Shown: positions 37,999 to 48,770 of the stretch, one piece after another
Numbering within the stretch: position 1 is the stretch's first letter
Layout: every line of letters starts with the position of its first letter
From: Nonomuraea cavernae
GTDB taxonomy: Bacteria > Actinomycetota > Actinomycetes > Streptosporangiales > Streptosporangiaceae
Reading direction: 5' to 3'
Assembly (NCBI RefSeq): GCF_014646355.1
Contig: NZ_BMNH01000001.1
Span: 710,675 to 774,674, forward strand
Length of the DNA stretch: 64,000 bases
Translations under genes and position numbers: made by a program
The notes under the pieces: generated by a model
Database searches by the model: none
Told to the model about the DNA's origin: nothing
What the model saw: only the letters and a program-made list of their open reading frames with translations

Positions 37999-40664
37999 GG
38001 GTCACGGTGGAGGGGGCCGTCGTCGATCTCCCCGGTGAGGCTTCGGTGCTGGCGGCACTACGCGCGGCGGGCGTCGATCTGCCCACGCTCTGCCATGACG
38101 AGCGGCTGACGCCCGTCGGCTCCTGCCGGGCCTGCCTGGTACGGCTCGACGGGCGAGTCGTCGCGGCCTGTGTGACCCCCGCCGTCGACGGCGCCCAGGT
38201 GAGTGTCGAGGAAGAGGACCTGCGCCGGCTGCGCCGTGACGCCGTGGAGGTGATCGTCTCAGCGCTTCCGCCGCGGGCGCTGGAGGGGGATGGGGAGCTG
38301 GCCCGGGTGTGCGGGGCGCTGGGCATCGGGCCGGAAGCCGCGCAAGGCGGTGCCGGCGGGGGCCAGGACCACTCTCATCCGTTCGTCCATCTCGACCGGG
38401 ATCTGTGCATCGCCTGCGGTCGCTGCGTACGCATGTGCGCCGAGGTCCAGGGCACGTTCGCGCTCACGCTGGTGGGGCGCGGCTCGGAGACGGTGGTCGC
38501 GCCCGGCACCGGTGGCCCCTGGGCCGCATCGGACTGCGTCGCGTGCGGCGGCTGCGTGGACACCTGCCCCACCGGTGCCCTCACCGAACCGGGCTTGCCG
38601 ATCGGCACTCACCTGGCCGCGTTCACCCGCACGCGTACCACCTGTGGATACTGCGGCGTCGGCTGCGCGCTCGACGTGCTGACCCGGGAGGGTGAGGTCG
38701 CCGCGGTGCGCCCCGCCGCGGACGGCCCGGTCAACCGGGGGCACGCGTGCGTCAAGGGCCGCTTCGCCCACGGGTTCCTGCGCTCTCCTGAGCGGATCAC
38801 GGAGCCGCTGCTGCGCCGCCGGTCCGGCCTGGAGCCGGTGAGCTGGGACGAGGCGCTCGGCCACATCGCCCGCGGGCTGCGGGCCGCGGTGACCGAGGCG
38901 GGCCCCGACGCGGTGGCGGCGATCACCTCGGCCCGGGCCACCAACGAGGAGAACTACCTGATCCAGAAGTTCATGCGAGTCGTCATCGGCACCAACAACG
39001 TCGACAACTGCTCGAGGCTGTGCCACTCCCCGTCCGCCGCCGGACTGACCGCCGCGTTCGGCCTGTCCGGCGGCACCGACGCGTTCGAGGACGTGGAGCG
39101 CGCCGACTGCCTGCTCGTGGTGGGCGCGAATCCCGTCGAGGCGCACCCGGTCGTCGGGGCGCGGCTGCTTCAGCGGGTGCTGCACGGCACGCGGCTGGTC
39201 GTCGTCGACCCCCGGGCCGTCGGGCTCGCGGGCTACGCCGACGTGCACCTGCGGCCCCGCCCGGGGACCAACGTCGCCCTGTTCAACGGGCTCGCCAACG
39301 TGCTGCTCACGGACGGCCTGGTCGATGAGGAATTCCTGCGGCACCGCGCCGTCGGGCTGCCGGAGCTGACCGCGATGCTCGCCGGCTACCCGCCCGACCG
39401 GGTGGCCTCGATCACCGGCGTGCCGGCGGACGATCTGGTCGCGGCGGCCCGTCTGTACGGGGTGGCCGAGCGGCCGGCCATCGTCTACGGGCTCGGCGTG
39501 ACCGAGCACCTGCACGGCACCGACGGCGTTCGTACCCTGGCGAACCTGGCGATCCTGCGCGGCGCGGTCGGCACCGATCACGGGTTCGGCGTGAACCCCC
39601 TCAGAGGGCAGAACAACGTCCAGGGGGCCTCCGACATGGGCGCCCTGCCCGATCTGCTGCCCGGCTACGGCCGGGTCACCGACGGCGTCGCGCGTGGGCG
39701 GGCCGAGCGGGTGTGGGGTGCCCGGCTGCCCGACCACGAGGGCCTGCGCATCCCGAGGATGTTCGCGGCGGCACGCTCAGGGGCGCTGCGGGTGCTGTGG
39801 ATCGTCGGGGAGGACGTCTGCGCCACCGACCCTGACACCAACCGGGTCATCGAGGCACTGGAGTCCTGCCCACTGGTCATCAGCCAGGAGTTGTTCCTGT
39901 CCGAGACCGCCCGCCACGCCGACGTGGTCCTGCCCGCCGCGTCCTGGCTGGAGAAGGACGGCACCTTCGTCAACTTCGACCGGCGCTTCCAGCGCGTACG
40001 GCCCGCCCTGGCTCCCCCCGGCCAGGCACGCACGGACTTCGCCATCGTGCACGCGATCGCCGCCGCCTGCGGTGCCGACCTGGGCTGCCCGACCCCCGCC
40101 GAGGCGCTGGCCGAATGCGGCCGGGTGGCGCCGGTGTTCGCCGGGATATCGCACCAGCGGCTCGATCGCGAAGGCGCCATCCCCTGGCCGTGCCCCGACC
40201 CCGGACATCCCGGGGAGGCCAAGCTCTACCTGGACGGATTCGCCACGCCGGACGGGCGGGCGCGGCTGGCCGCCCGCCCCTACCTGCCGCCGGGCGAGAG
40301 CCCCGACGACGACTATCCGCTGATCCTGATCACCGGCCGCCGATGGGCGCACTACAACTCCGGCAACATGACCAGGCGGTCCGGCACCATCGAGCTCGCC
40401 CCCTCGGACCACCTCGACCTGCACCCGGCCGACGCCGCCCGTCATGCCGTGCGCGACGGCGACACGGTGCTGGTCGAAAGCCGGCACGGGCAGGCCGTGC
40501 TTCCGGCCCGGCTCACCGAGGAGGTCGCGCCGGGCCAGGTCTTCTGTACCTTCCACTTCCCGTCCAGCCGGGCGAACGCCCTCACCTCCGACCACGCCGA
40601 CACCGTGACCTCCTGCCCGGAGTACAAGGTCACCGCCGTGCGCCTGCGCGGCGCGCGGGGCTGA
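37995..40664 (+). CDS. NAD-dependent formate dehydrogenase catalytic (molybdopterin) subunit
   Basis: 889 residues. The N-terminal [2Fe-2S] ferredoxin domain uses Cys33, 44, 47 and 59. Two [4Fe-4S] motifs follow (CIACGRCVRMC at 138-148, CVACGGCVDTC at 181-191), then the [4Fe-4S] motif of the Mo domain (CGYCGVGC at 217-224 plus Cys252). The metal-binding residue is Cys343 in NCSRLCHSPS, so this is a cysteine, not selenocysteine, enzyme, with His344 next to it. The C-terminus is the molybdopterin dinucleotide-binding domain. It oxidises formate to CO2. No fdhD or cofactor gene is in the window. It is coupled to the beta subunit by ATGA overlap. Confidence 0.9.
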   Translation: MRVTVEGAVVDLPGEASVLAALRAAGVDLPTLCHDERLTPVGSCRACLVRLDGRVVAACVTPAVDGAQVSVEEEDLRRLRRDAVEVIVSALPPRALEGDGELARVCGALGIGPEAAQGGAGGGQDHSHPFVHLDRDLCIACGRCVRMCAEVQGTFALTLVGRGSETVVAPGTGGPWAASDCVACGGCVDTCPTGALTEPGLPIGTHLAAFTRTRTTCGYCGVGCALDVLTREGEVAAVRPAADGPVNRGHACVKGRFAHGFLRSPERITEPLLRRRSGLEPVSWDEALGHIARGLRAAVTEAGPDAVAAITSARATNEENYLIQKFMRVVIGTNNVDNCSRLCHSPSAAGLTAAFGLSGGTDAFEDVERADCLLVVGANPVEAHPVVGARLLQRVLHGTRLVVVDPRAVGLAGYADVHLRPRPGTNVALFNGLANVLLTDGLVDEEFLRHRAVGLPELTAMLAGYPPDRVASITGVPADDLVAAARLYGVAERPAIVYGLGVTEHLHGTDGVRTLANLAILRGAVGTDHGFGVNPLRGQNNVQGASDMGALPDLLPGYGRVTDGVARGRAERVWGARLPDHEGLRIPRMFAAARSGALRVLWIVGEDVCATDPDTNRVIEALESCPLVISQELFLSETARHADVVLPAASWLEKDGTFVNFDRRFQRVRPALAPPGQARTDFAIVHAIAAACGADLGCPTPAEALAECGRVAPVFAGISHQRLDREGAIPWPCPDPGHPGEAKLYLDGFATPDGRARLAARPYLPPGESPDDDYPLILITGRRWAHYNSGNMTRRSGTIELAPSDHLDLHPADAARHAVRDGDTVLVESRHGQAVLPARLTEEVAPGQVFCTFHFPSSRANALTSDHADTVTSCPEYKVTAVRLRGARG

Positions 40665-40721
40665 CCTGCCGGTCCGCGGGTGCGCCTGCGCGGCGCGCGG
40701 CGCTGATCCGCCGGTCCGCGG
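40638..40721. repeat. 42-bp tandem duplication at the 3' end of fdhA
   Basis: 40638-40679 and 40680-40721 are identical at 39 of 42 positions. The first copy includes the last codons and stop of fdhA; the second lies in the spacer and repeats a dead copy of that end. Confidence 0.85.
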
Positions 40722-40809
40722 CCTGGCCAACATACGGCCGTGTGCTGACCGGCCGTTGGTTGTGCCGGGGGCATGACCCAAGGTGACGGGACGCGGGGAG
40801 GTGAGAGCG

Positions 40810-41238
40810 ATGATCCGGCTGGGCGATTTCCTGGCCCGGTTTCGCCCCTCCGGCGTGCCCGGGGCGGCGGCGCCCGCGGGGGTTCCCGAGGACTACGTGG
40901 CCGACCAGGCCGAGGAGCTGGAGCCGATCTTCTCGGCACTCGCCGACATCCAGGCCGCGTGCGCGAACGAGCGCGAACACGCCCAGCGCCGTGGCGACCG
41001 CATGCGGGCGCGCGCCCACGACCGGGCCGCGGCCATCGTCGCCTCGGCCCACGCGGAGGCGGATGCCGAGCGTGCTCGGTCGGCGGCTCTCGCTCGCCGG
41101 CACCACGATCAAGCGGTGGCCGAATCGGCGCCCTCAGCCGCCGCTGAGGGGGTCCGCACGCGCTCGGCCGCCCGGATGCCGGAGATGGTGGCCCGGGTGA
41201 CCGACCTGGTCAGGTCCCTGGCCGATGAGCGATCATGA
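40810..41238 (+). CDS. V/A-type ATPase peripheral-stalk subunit G/H-like
   Basis: 142 residues. The middle (about 35-105) is a charged Ala/Glu/Arg-rich helix typical of a coiled coil: ADQAEELEPIFSALADIQAA, REHAQRRGDRMRARAHDRAA, AHAEADAERARSAAL. That is the expected look of subunit G/H, which pairs with subunit E. ATG 40810 has GGGAGG eight bases upstream. It is the first gene of the ATPase operon. The assignment is from position and helix character, since the family is poorly conserved. Confidence 0.6.
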   Translation: MIRLGDFLARFRPSGVPGAAAPAGVPEDYVADQAEELEPIFSALADIQAACANEREHAQRRGDRMRARAHDRAAAIVASAHAEADAERARSAALARRHHDQAVAESAPSAAAEGVRTRSAARMPEMVARVTDLVRSLADERS

Positions 41239-42125
41239 CCGCTTCGTGGGTCGCGGGGGCGACACGTGCCAGGGCCCTCGTCCGGCGGAGGGCCGGGACG
41301 GCGGGAGCGCGGCGCATCGCGGCCTGCGGTTCCGTGTCCGAGGCGGTGGCTCGGCTGGGTGACACGCCGTACGGACATGATGTGCGGCGTGGGCAGAGCC
41401 TGGCGGAGGCCCAGTGGTCGGTCCTGGCGACCCTGCTGTGGCATCTGCGGGTCCTGGCCGGCTGGCTGCCCCGGGAGGGAGGGCAGATGGTCCGCGTGCT
41501 GGCCCGCTGGTTCGAGCTCGCCAACGCGGACGAGCTGATCCGCCGGCTCGGGGGAGGTGAGACGGAGCCGGAGTTCGCCCTGGGATCGCTGGAGGCAGCG
41601 TGGCAGAGGCTGCGGCTGTGCGGATCTCTCGCCGAGGTACGGGCCACCCTGGCCGCTTCCCCGTGGGGAGACCCGGGCGGTGCCGGTCCTCGCGAGATTC
41701 AACTGGACATGCGTCTGGCCTGGGCCGAACGGGTCGTCGAGACCGTTCCGCGGGCCAGGTCGTGGGCCTTGGGGGCGACAGCCCTGCTGCTCGCCCGTAC
41801 GCACCTGGCGGAGGGCGCCGGACTGGCCGAGCGAGCGCGAGGGCGTTGCCGCACGCTCGTCGGTGACGGCGCGCTCGACGCGTCCTCGATACCTGAGATG
41901 GCTCAGCGGCTTCCCACGGCGGCACGCTGGGTGCTCCACGAGATCGAGGACCCGCGCGAGCTGTGGCGAGGCGAGGAACGCTGGTGGCGGCGCGTGGAAG
42001 ACGAAGGGCGCGATCTCCTGGCGGGGGCGGGGTTCACGGCGGGACCGGTTCTCGGCGCGGTCGCCGTCCTGGCAGCCGACGCCCGCCGGGTGCGAGCCGC
42101 CCTGGAACAGGCCGCATGGCGGTGA
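41235..42125 (+). CDS. V/A-type ATPase subunit C (d-like)
   Basis: 296 residues, almost wholly helical, with Trp/Arg-rich segments (QSLAEAQWSVLATLLWHLRV, GGQMVRVLARWFELANADEL, RLPTAARWVLHEIEDPRELW). This fits subunit C/d, the funnel that joins the rotor ring to the central stalk. It is shorter than many family members (330-390). It overlaps the previous gene by ATGA. Position between stalk and subunit I genes supports the call. Confidence 0.7.
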   Translation: MTASWVAGATRARALVRRRAGTAGARRIAACGSVSEAVARLGDTPYGHDVRRGQSLAEAQWSVLATLLWHLRVLAGWLPREGGQMVRVLARWFELANADELIRRLGGGETEPEFALGSLEAAWQRLRLCGSLAEVRATLAASPWGDPGGAGPREIQLDMRLAWAERVVETVPRARSWALGATALLLARTHLAEGAGLAERARGRCRTLVGDGALDASSIPEMAQRLPTAARWVLHEIEDPRELWRGEERWWRRVEDEGRDLLAGAGFTAGPVLGAVAVLAADARRVRAALEQAAWR

Positions 42126-42159
42126 CCGCGATGCGCTCACCCGATCGGCGACCGGCGTC

Positions 42160-43751
<1,592 letters not shown>

Positions 43752-43757
43752 CCGGCC

Positions 43758-43970
43758 ATGGCGATCGTCGCGGTCATCGGCGAGACCGTCCGCGTGGCGG
43801 GGTTCCGGCTCGCCGGAGCGGTCGTCCTGTCGGCCGACACTCCTGAGGCCGCCCGCGCGGCGTGGGCCTCCCTCGGCGACGACGTCGCCGTGGTGATCCT
43901 CACCCCGGAGGCGGCCGAAGCCGTCAGCGAGCGGGCCGGAGAGAGGCTGACGGTGGTGATGCCGCCGTGA
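43758..43970 (+). CDS. V/A-type ATPase central-stalk subunit F
   Basis: 70 residues (typical 95-110). It starts MAIVAVIGETVRVAGFRLAG, the classic start of subunit F, and has VAVVILTPEAAEAVSER in the middle. The C-terminal helix that usually reaches into the A3B3 head is missing. The stop falls inside the first copy of a 44-bp duplication, so the gene may have been shortened by that event. Confidence 0.8.
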   Translation: MAIVAVIGETVRVAGFRLAGAVVLSADTPEAARAAWASLGDDVAVVILTPEAAEAVSERAGERLTVVMPP

Positions 43971-44037
43971 CGACCTTCCGGGGCGCTCTACCTACGGTGG
44001 TGATGCCGCCGTGACGACCATGCGGGACGCTCTGGCG
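43950..44037. repeat. 44-bp tandem duplication at the subunit F / subunit E junction
   Basis: A 26-base block ACGGTGGTGATGCCGCCGTG... is identical at 43950-43975 and 43994-44019, and the next 18 bases remain similar (TTCCGGGGCGCTCT versus ATGCGGGACGCTCT). Both copies hold the VVMPP-stop end of F and the GTGACGACC start of E, so a dead second junction precedes the real one. Confidence 0.88.
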
Positions 44038-44523
44038 CCGCTGGCCGGAACCCTGTCCAGGCAGGCCGGGATCGACGCCCGGGCGATCGTCGCCGGGGCC
44101 GAGGAAGAGGCTGCCCAGGTGGTCGCCGCCGCCCGCCAGGAGGCTCGGACCATCCTCGCCGACGCGCGCGCCGACGGAGCCGCCCAGGCCGAGGCGGCCG
44201 CGGTCACCGAACGGATCCGCGCCGAGCGCCAGGCCCGCGACATGGAACTCGCCGCCCGACGAGAGGCCCTGGACGAACTACGCGTACGATCGGCCGCCGC
44301 AGTCAGGGCCCTGCGTGACGATCCCTGCTACCCCAGGCTGCTCGACCGGCTGAGCGCCCTGGCCCGTGCCGCCGGGGGCGCGGACCTGGTCGTCGAGGAG
44401 CAGCCTGACGGCGGCGTGCTGGCGAAGGGGCGCGGCCGGCGGGTCGACTGCACGCTCGGCGCGCTGGCCGCACGGGCCGTGGAGGCGCTCGGAGCGGAGG
44501 TGGAGCGGCTGTGGGCACCGTGA
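44011..44523 (+). CDS. V/A-type ATPase peripheral-stalk subunit E
   Basis: 170 residues. A long Ala/Glu/Arg-rich helix (about 25-95: IVAGAEEEAAQVVAAARQEA, TERIRAERQARDMELAARRE) is followed by a globular C-terminal domain with VVEEQPDGGVLAKGRGRRVD and LGALAARAVEALGAEVERLW, as in subunit E. The start may be GTG 44011 or ATG 44020. It forms the outer stalk with the first gene of the operon. It overlaps subunit A by 13 bases. Confidence 0.85.
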   Translation: MTTMRDALAPLAGTLSRQAGIDARAIVAGAEEEAAQVVAAARQEARTILADARADGAAQAEAAAVTERIRAERQARDMELAARREALDELRVRSAAAVRALRDDPCYPRLLDRLSALARAAGGADLVVEEQPDGGVLAKGRGRRVDCTLGALAARAVEALGAEVERLWAP

Positions 44524-46187
44524 CCAGGGTCAACGGCCCCTTGGTCGAAGTCGAGGACCTGCCAGGCGCGGCCATGTACGAGCTGGTCCTGCTCGGGCCG
44601 CACAAGTTGCCAGGTGAGATCGTCTCGCTGAGAGGTGGCAGCGCCACTGCGCAGGCGTATGAGTACACCGGTGGGCTGGCCCCTGGCGATCCCGCCGAGC
44701 GCGGCGGATCTCCCGTCTCGGCTCTGCTGGGGCCTCATCTGCTGGGCGGAGTGTACGACGGGCTGCTCCGGCCGCTCACCGGGGCGGGCCCCTGGCTGGA
44801 CCCGGCCGTGCCCACGCTCGCGTCCGTCGCCCGCTCGTGGCCGTTCACGCCGCTGGTCGAGCAGGGGCGGAAGACGGCGCCGGGCACGGCCATCGGGCGC
44901 GTCGAAGGCGCGGGCTCGCTCGCCTACCTGGTCCTGTCGCCGGGAGGCGAGGTCTCCGCCATCCGGCAGCCGGGCCGCTGTGCTCACGACGCCGTGGTCG
45001 CCGTCGTCGGGGGTGCCGAGGTCCGGCTGACCCGCCGCCAGCCGGTGCGCAGCGCGCTGCCGTACGCGTCGCGGCTGGACGAGACGGTGCCGCTCATCAC
45101 GGGGCAGCGGGTCATCGACCTGCTCCTGCCGGTGTGCCTCGGGGGCACCGCGGCCGTGCCCGGTGGGTTCGGCACGGGTAAGACCGTGCTCCTTCAGCAG
45201 GTCGCCAAGTGGTGCGACGCCGACGTGGTGGTCTACATCGGCTGTGGGGAGCGCGGCAACGAGATGGCCGACGTCGTCGCCGAGCTGGCCGAGCTGCCGG
45301 ACCCCCGTACCGGGGGGCGGCTCTCCGACCGGACCGTCGTGATCGCCAACACCTCCAACATGCCGATGATGGCGCGCGAGACCAGCATCTACACGGGGGT
45401 CACGGTGGCCGAGCACTTCCGCGACATGGGCTACGTCGCGGTGGTGATCGCCGACTCGACCTCACGTTGGGCCGAGGCGCGCCGGGAGTTCGCCTCCCGC
45501 AGCGGAACCCTTCCGGCCGAGGAGGGCTACCCGGCGGACCTGGCCTCCGCCCTGGCCGCGTTCTACGAGCGGGCCGGACGGGTCGTCACGCTGGGCGGTG
45601 CCACCGGGTCGGTGACGATCATCGGGGCCGTCTCGCCCCCGGGCGGAGATCTGACCGAGCCCGTCACCGCGCAGACGGAGCGGTTCGTGCGGACGCTGTG
45701 GGCCCTGGACCGCGACCTCGCCTACGCGCGGCACTACCCGGCGATCTCCTGGCGCGAGTCCTTCTCCCGCGACGCCGACGCCCTGACCCGGGACGACCCG
45801 GCGAACGCCGCCCGCCGCGCGCGCGTGGGCGGCCTGCTGGCCGAGGCCGACCGGTTGACCGCGCTGGCCGAGCTGGTGGGGGCGGGCGCGCTGCCCGCCC
45901 ATGAGCGCATCGGTCTGCTGGCCGGGCGCCTGCTGCGGGAGGGCTTCCTGAGGCAGAGCTCGCTGAGCAGTCTGGACGCGTACTGCCGGCCCGAACGGAC
46001 CGCTCTCATCGCCGACGCGCTGCTGGCGGTCCTGGCGCGCTGCCTGGACCTGGTCGAGCGGGGAGTGCCCGCCGCCGCGGTCGAAGATCGCGACTTCTCT
46101 CCCCTCCTGCGCGCCAAGGAGGCGCCGGAGGAAGAGGTCGAGGCACGGCGCGACACCGTGCTGAACGATCTGGAGACGCTGCGGTGA
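44511..46187 (+). CDS. atpA: V/A-type ATPase catalytic subunit A
   Basis: 558 residues (typical 575-600). The P-loop GGFGTGKT (218-225) binds ATP, the catalytic glutamate motif lies in YIGCGERGNEMADVV, and NTSNMPMMARETSIYTGVTV and IADSTSRWAEARREFASRSG are A-subunit hallmarks. The non-homologous insert between the N-terminal barrel and the P-loop domain is present (about residues 100-170), which sets it apart from F-type beta. The start is GTG 44511; GTG 44520 is possible. Confidence 0.95.
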   Translation: MGTVTRVNGPLVEVEDLPGAAMYELVLLGPHKLPGEIVSLRGGSATAQAYEYTGGLAPGDPAERGGSPVSALLGPHLLGGVYDGLLRPLTGAGPWLDPAVPTLASVARSWPFTPLVEQGRKTAPGTAIGRVEGAGSLAYLVLSPGGEVSAIRQPGRCAHDAVVAVVGGAEVRLTRRQPVRSALPYASRLDETVPLITGQRVIDLLLPVCLGGTAAVPGGFGTGKTVLLQQVAKWCDADVVVYIGCGERGNEMADVVAELAELPDPRTGGRLSDRTVVIANTSNMPMMARETSIYTGVTVAEHFRDMGYVAVVIADSTSRWAEARREFASRSGTLPAEEGYPADLASALAAFYERAGRVVTLGGATGSVTIIGAVSPPGGDLTEPVTAQTERFVRTLWALDRDLAYARHYPAISWRESFSRDADALTRDDPANAARRARVGGLLAEADRLTALAELVGAGALPAHERIGLLAGRLLREGFLRQSSLSSLDAYCRPERTALIADALLAVLARCLDLVERGVPAAAVEDRDFSPLLRAKEAPEEEVEARRDTVLNDLETLR

Positions 46188-47557
46188 CGACGTGGGCTCC
46201 GATCGAGTACACCGACGTGGCCGAGCTACGCGGCCCCCTCGTCGTCGTCCAGGGCGTCCAGAACGTCGGCTGGGACGAGTACGCCACGATCACGCTGGAG
46301 TCCGGTGAGCGCAGGCACGGCCTCGTCCTGGACGTCGATCGCGATCTCGCCGTCGTCCAGGTCCTTGAGGGCACCGGAGGACTCAGGGCGGAGACGACCC
46401 GGGTCACCTTCGCGGGGAGCCCGCTGCGCATCCCGGTCGGGGCCGGATGGCGGGGACGCGTCTGCAACGGGCGCGGCCGGCCCCTGGACGGCGGCCCGCC
46501 GGTCTTCGGCCACGACAGCGCCCCCGTGGCCGGCTTGCCGATGAATCCCACGGTGCGAGAGCCTCCGGCCGAACCCGTGATCACCGGGGTCTCCGCCGTC
46601 GACGCGCTGACCACCTTGGTCCGCGGCCAGAAGATGGCCGTCTTCGCCGAAAGCGGCCTGCCCCACCTGGAGTTCGCCGCCCAGGTGGCCGCCCAGGCCC
46701 ACACCGGTGACGCGCCGTTCAGCGTGATCTTCGCCGCCATGGGACTGACCCATGGCGACGCGGGGACGGTGCGCGACATCCTGGACACGCGTTCGTCGGC
46801 CGCGGAGCTGACGGTGCTGCTCAACCTCGCCGGCGACCCCGTGATCGAACGGCTGCTCACGCCGCGGATAGCGCTGACCGTGGCCGAGCATCTGGCGTTC
46901 GTCCTGCGCCGTCACGTTCTCGTCGTGCTGGCCGACATGACGAGCTACTGCGAGGCGCTGCGCGAGGTGTCGACCGCCCGTGGCGAGATTCCGGCCCGCC
47001 GGGCCTACCCCGGTTACCTCTACAGCGACCTGGCCTCCATCTACGAGCGGTGCGGCCGGATCCGGGGGCGTCCCGGCTCCGTCACCGTGCTGCCGGTACT
47101 GAGCATGCCCGCCGGAGACATCACCCATCCCGTGCCCGACCTCACCGGATACATCACCGAAGGCCAGATTCTGCTGAGCCGTGAGGTGACCTCGTACCCG
47201 CACATCGATCCGTTGTCGTCCCTCTCCCGCATGATGCGCGCGGGGGTCGGCGCGGGACGGACCCGGCCCGAGCATCTGGACCTGGCCGCGCAGATCCAGG
47301 CGGGCCTGTCCCGCGCCCGGCAGGCCGGCGAACTCGCCGACGTGGTGGGCGAGAGCGCGCTGAGCCCGGCCGACCGCCGCTACCTGGCCATGGCGGAGGC
47401 CTTCCGGACGCGCCTGCTGGCCCAGCGGCCCGACGAGGTCCGCACCCTGGAGGAGACGTTCGAACGGGCCTGGCAGGTGGTCTCCGTGCTGCCGCGCGGC
47501 GAACTGTCGATGCTCAGCGAGGAGTCGCTGGAAGCGGGATACGAGGGAGAGTCATGA
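46184..47557 (+). CDS. atpB: V/A-type ATPase regulatory subunit B
   Basis: 457 residues, normal length. Like other B subunits it lacks a working P-loop: the site reads KMAVFAESGLPHLEFAAQVA. Family motifs are NVGWDEYATITLESG near the N-terminus, VVLADMTSYCEALREVSTAR, EIPARRAYPGYLYSDLASIY and ERCGRIRGRPGSVTVLPVLS. It alternates with A in the head. It overlaps A by ATGA. Confidence 0.95.
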   Translation: MTTWAPIEYTDVAELRGPLVVVQGVQNVGWDEYATITLESGERRHGLVLDVDRDLAVVQVLEGTGGLRAETTRVTFAGSPLRIPVGAGWRGRVCNGRGRPLDGGPPVFGHDSAPVAGLPMNPTVREPPAEPVITGVSAVDALTTLVRGQKMAVFAESGLPHLEFAAQVAAQAHTGDAPFSVIFAAMGLTHGDAGTVRDILDTRSSAAELTVLLNLAGDPVIERLLTPRIALTVAEHLAFVLRRHVLVVLADMTSYCEALREVSTARGEIPARRAYPGYLYSDLASIYERCGRIRGRPGSVTVLPVLSMPAGDITHPVPDLTGYITEGQILLSREVTSYPHIDPLSSLSRMMRAGVGAGRTRPEHLDLAAQIQAGLSRARQAGELADVVGESALSPADRRYLAMAEAFRTRLLAQRPDEVRTLEETFERAWQVVSVLPRGELSMLSEESLEAGYEGES

Positions 47558-48183
47558 GACTGCGGATCCCGCCTGGCCAGGCGGGGCGGATGTGGCTGCG
47601 TCGCCGCCTGCCGGCGGTCCGGCACGGGCTCGACGTGCTCGACAAGAAGCTGTGGATCTTGCGGCGGGAGCAGGACCGGCTCACCCGGAACGCGGCACGG
47701 ACCGAGGCGGAGTGGTCCGCCGCATGCCGGGCGGCCGACGAATGGCTCCGCCGCGTGACCCGGCTCGGTGGCCGCCGGGCAGTGCGCCTGGCGGCCGGCG
47801 ACGACCTCGCCGAGGCGCACGTGTACTGGGCCGACGCCGTGGGCACGAGCTATCCGGCCCGGGTCTCGTGCGCGTTCCCCGAACCGGGCGCGGCGGCTCC
47901 CCTCCCGATCACCACCGCGCTCGTTCCCGCTGCGGACGCCTACCGTGCCGCCCTGCGCGCCGGGCTGGAGCACGCGATCGCCGCGGAAGCCGTACGCGTC
48001 GTGGCGGCCGAGGTCGCCTCCACCGACCGCAGGATCCGTGCCCTCAGACGCCGCCTGCTTCCCCTGCTGGAGGAGGCGCTGGCCGCCGTCGAACTGTCGC
48101 TGGACGAGATGGAACGAGCCGACATCGACCGCGCGCGCCGGATCGGCGGCTCCGGACCAGGGACGTCATGGCGCGCGCAGTGA
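47554..48183 (+). CDS. V/A-type ATPase central-stalk subunit D
   Basis: 209 residues of mostly two long helices. The N-terminal helix RLPAVRHGLDVLDKKLWILR matches the family rotor-shaft helix. The C-terminal helix ALRRRLLPLLEEALAAVELS ends in a basic tail. It turns inside the A3B3 head with subunit F. The last 18 bases overlap the tail of the converging TetR gene. Confidence 0.88.
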   Translation: MRLRIPPGQAGRMWLRRRLPAVRHGLDVLDKKLWILRREQDRLTRNAARTEAEWSAACRAADEWLRRVTRLGGRRAVRLAAGDDLAEAHVYWADAVGTSYPARVSCAFPEPGAAAPLPITTALVPAADAYRAALRAGLEHAIAAEAVRVVAAEVASTDRRIRALRRRLLPLLEEALAAVELSLDEMERADIDRARRIGGSGPGTSWRAQ

Positions 48184-48750
48184 CTCCAGCAGGCGAGACA
48201 GCGCCGCGAGCGTGGCGGTCAGGTCGCCGGGGGCGGCGGTCTGGGCCAGCCACAGGGCCGCTTCGTTCATCGCTCCCGACAGCAGGTGGGTCAGCGGCGC
48301 GATCGGCTGGTCGGGGATCGTGCCGCTCTCGACGAGGTCGGTGAGCGCCTCGGCCAGGTGTTTGGCGGAGGCGCCCTCGTCCATCGCCCGCCAGTCGTTC
48401 CAGCCGAGCACCGCCGGCCCGTCGATCAGCATGATCCGCTGGATCTCGGGGTCGGCGCTCGCGGTCACGAAGGCCGCGCACCCGTCCTTGAACCGGGCCC
48501 ACGGATCTCCCGCCGCCTCGGCCGCCGCGACCACCCGGCCCGCCACCTCCTGCTGCACCTCGTCCAGGACGGCGCGGAAGAGGTCGGCCTTGCCCTCGAA
48601 ATGATGGTAGAGCGCTCCTTTGGTCACTCCGGACTCGCGCACGATCTCCGCCAGACCCACCGCGGCGTAGCCCTTGGCGGCGAACAGGCGCCTGCTCTCG
48701 GCGACCAGTGTCCGTCTGGTGCGCTCCCTCTGCTCCGCTCTGGTCACCAT
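48166..48750 (-). CDS. TetR/AcrR family transcriptional regulator
   Basis: 194 residues. The N-terminal helix-turn-helix domain reads [40 protein letters not shown]. The C-terminal ligand domain has [23 protein letters not shown] 48750 is taken (GTG 48759 is in frame too). It is divergent from the VOC gene at 48827, and the palindrome at 48796-48814 is its likely operator, so it probably represses itself and that gene. Confidence 0.88.
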   Translation of the reverse strand: MVTRAEQRERTRRTLVAESRRLFAAKGYAAVGLAEIVRESGVTKGALYHHFEGKADLFRAVLDEVQQEVAGRVVAAAEAAGDPWARFKDGCAAFVTASADPEIQRIMLIDGPAVLGWNDWRAMDEGASAKHLAEALTDLVESGTIPDQPIAPLTHLLSGAMNEAALWLAQTAAPGDLTATLAALSRLLESLRAP

Positions 48751-48770
48751 GCCCCCCACATTGACATACC

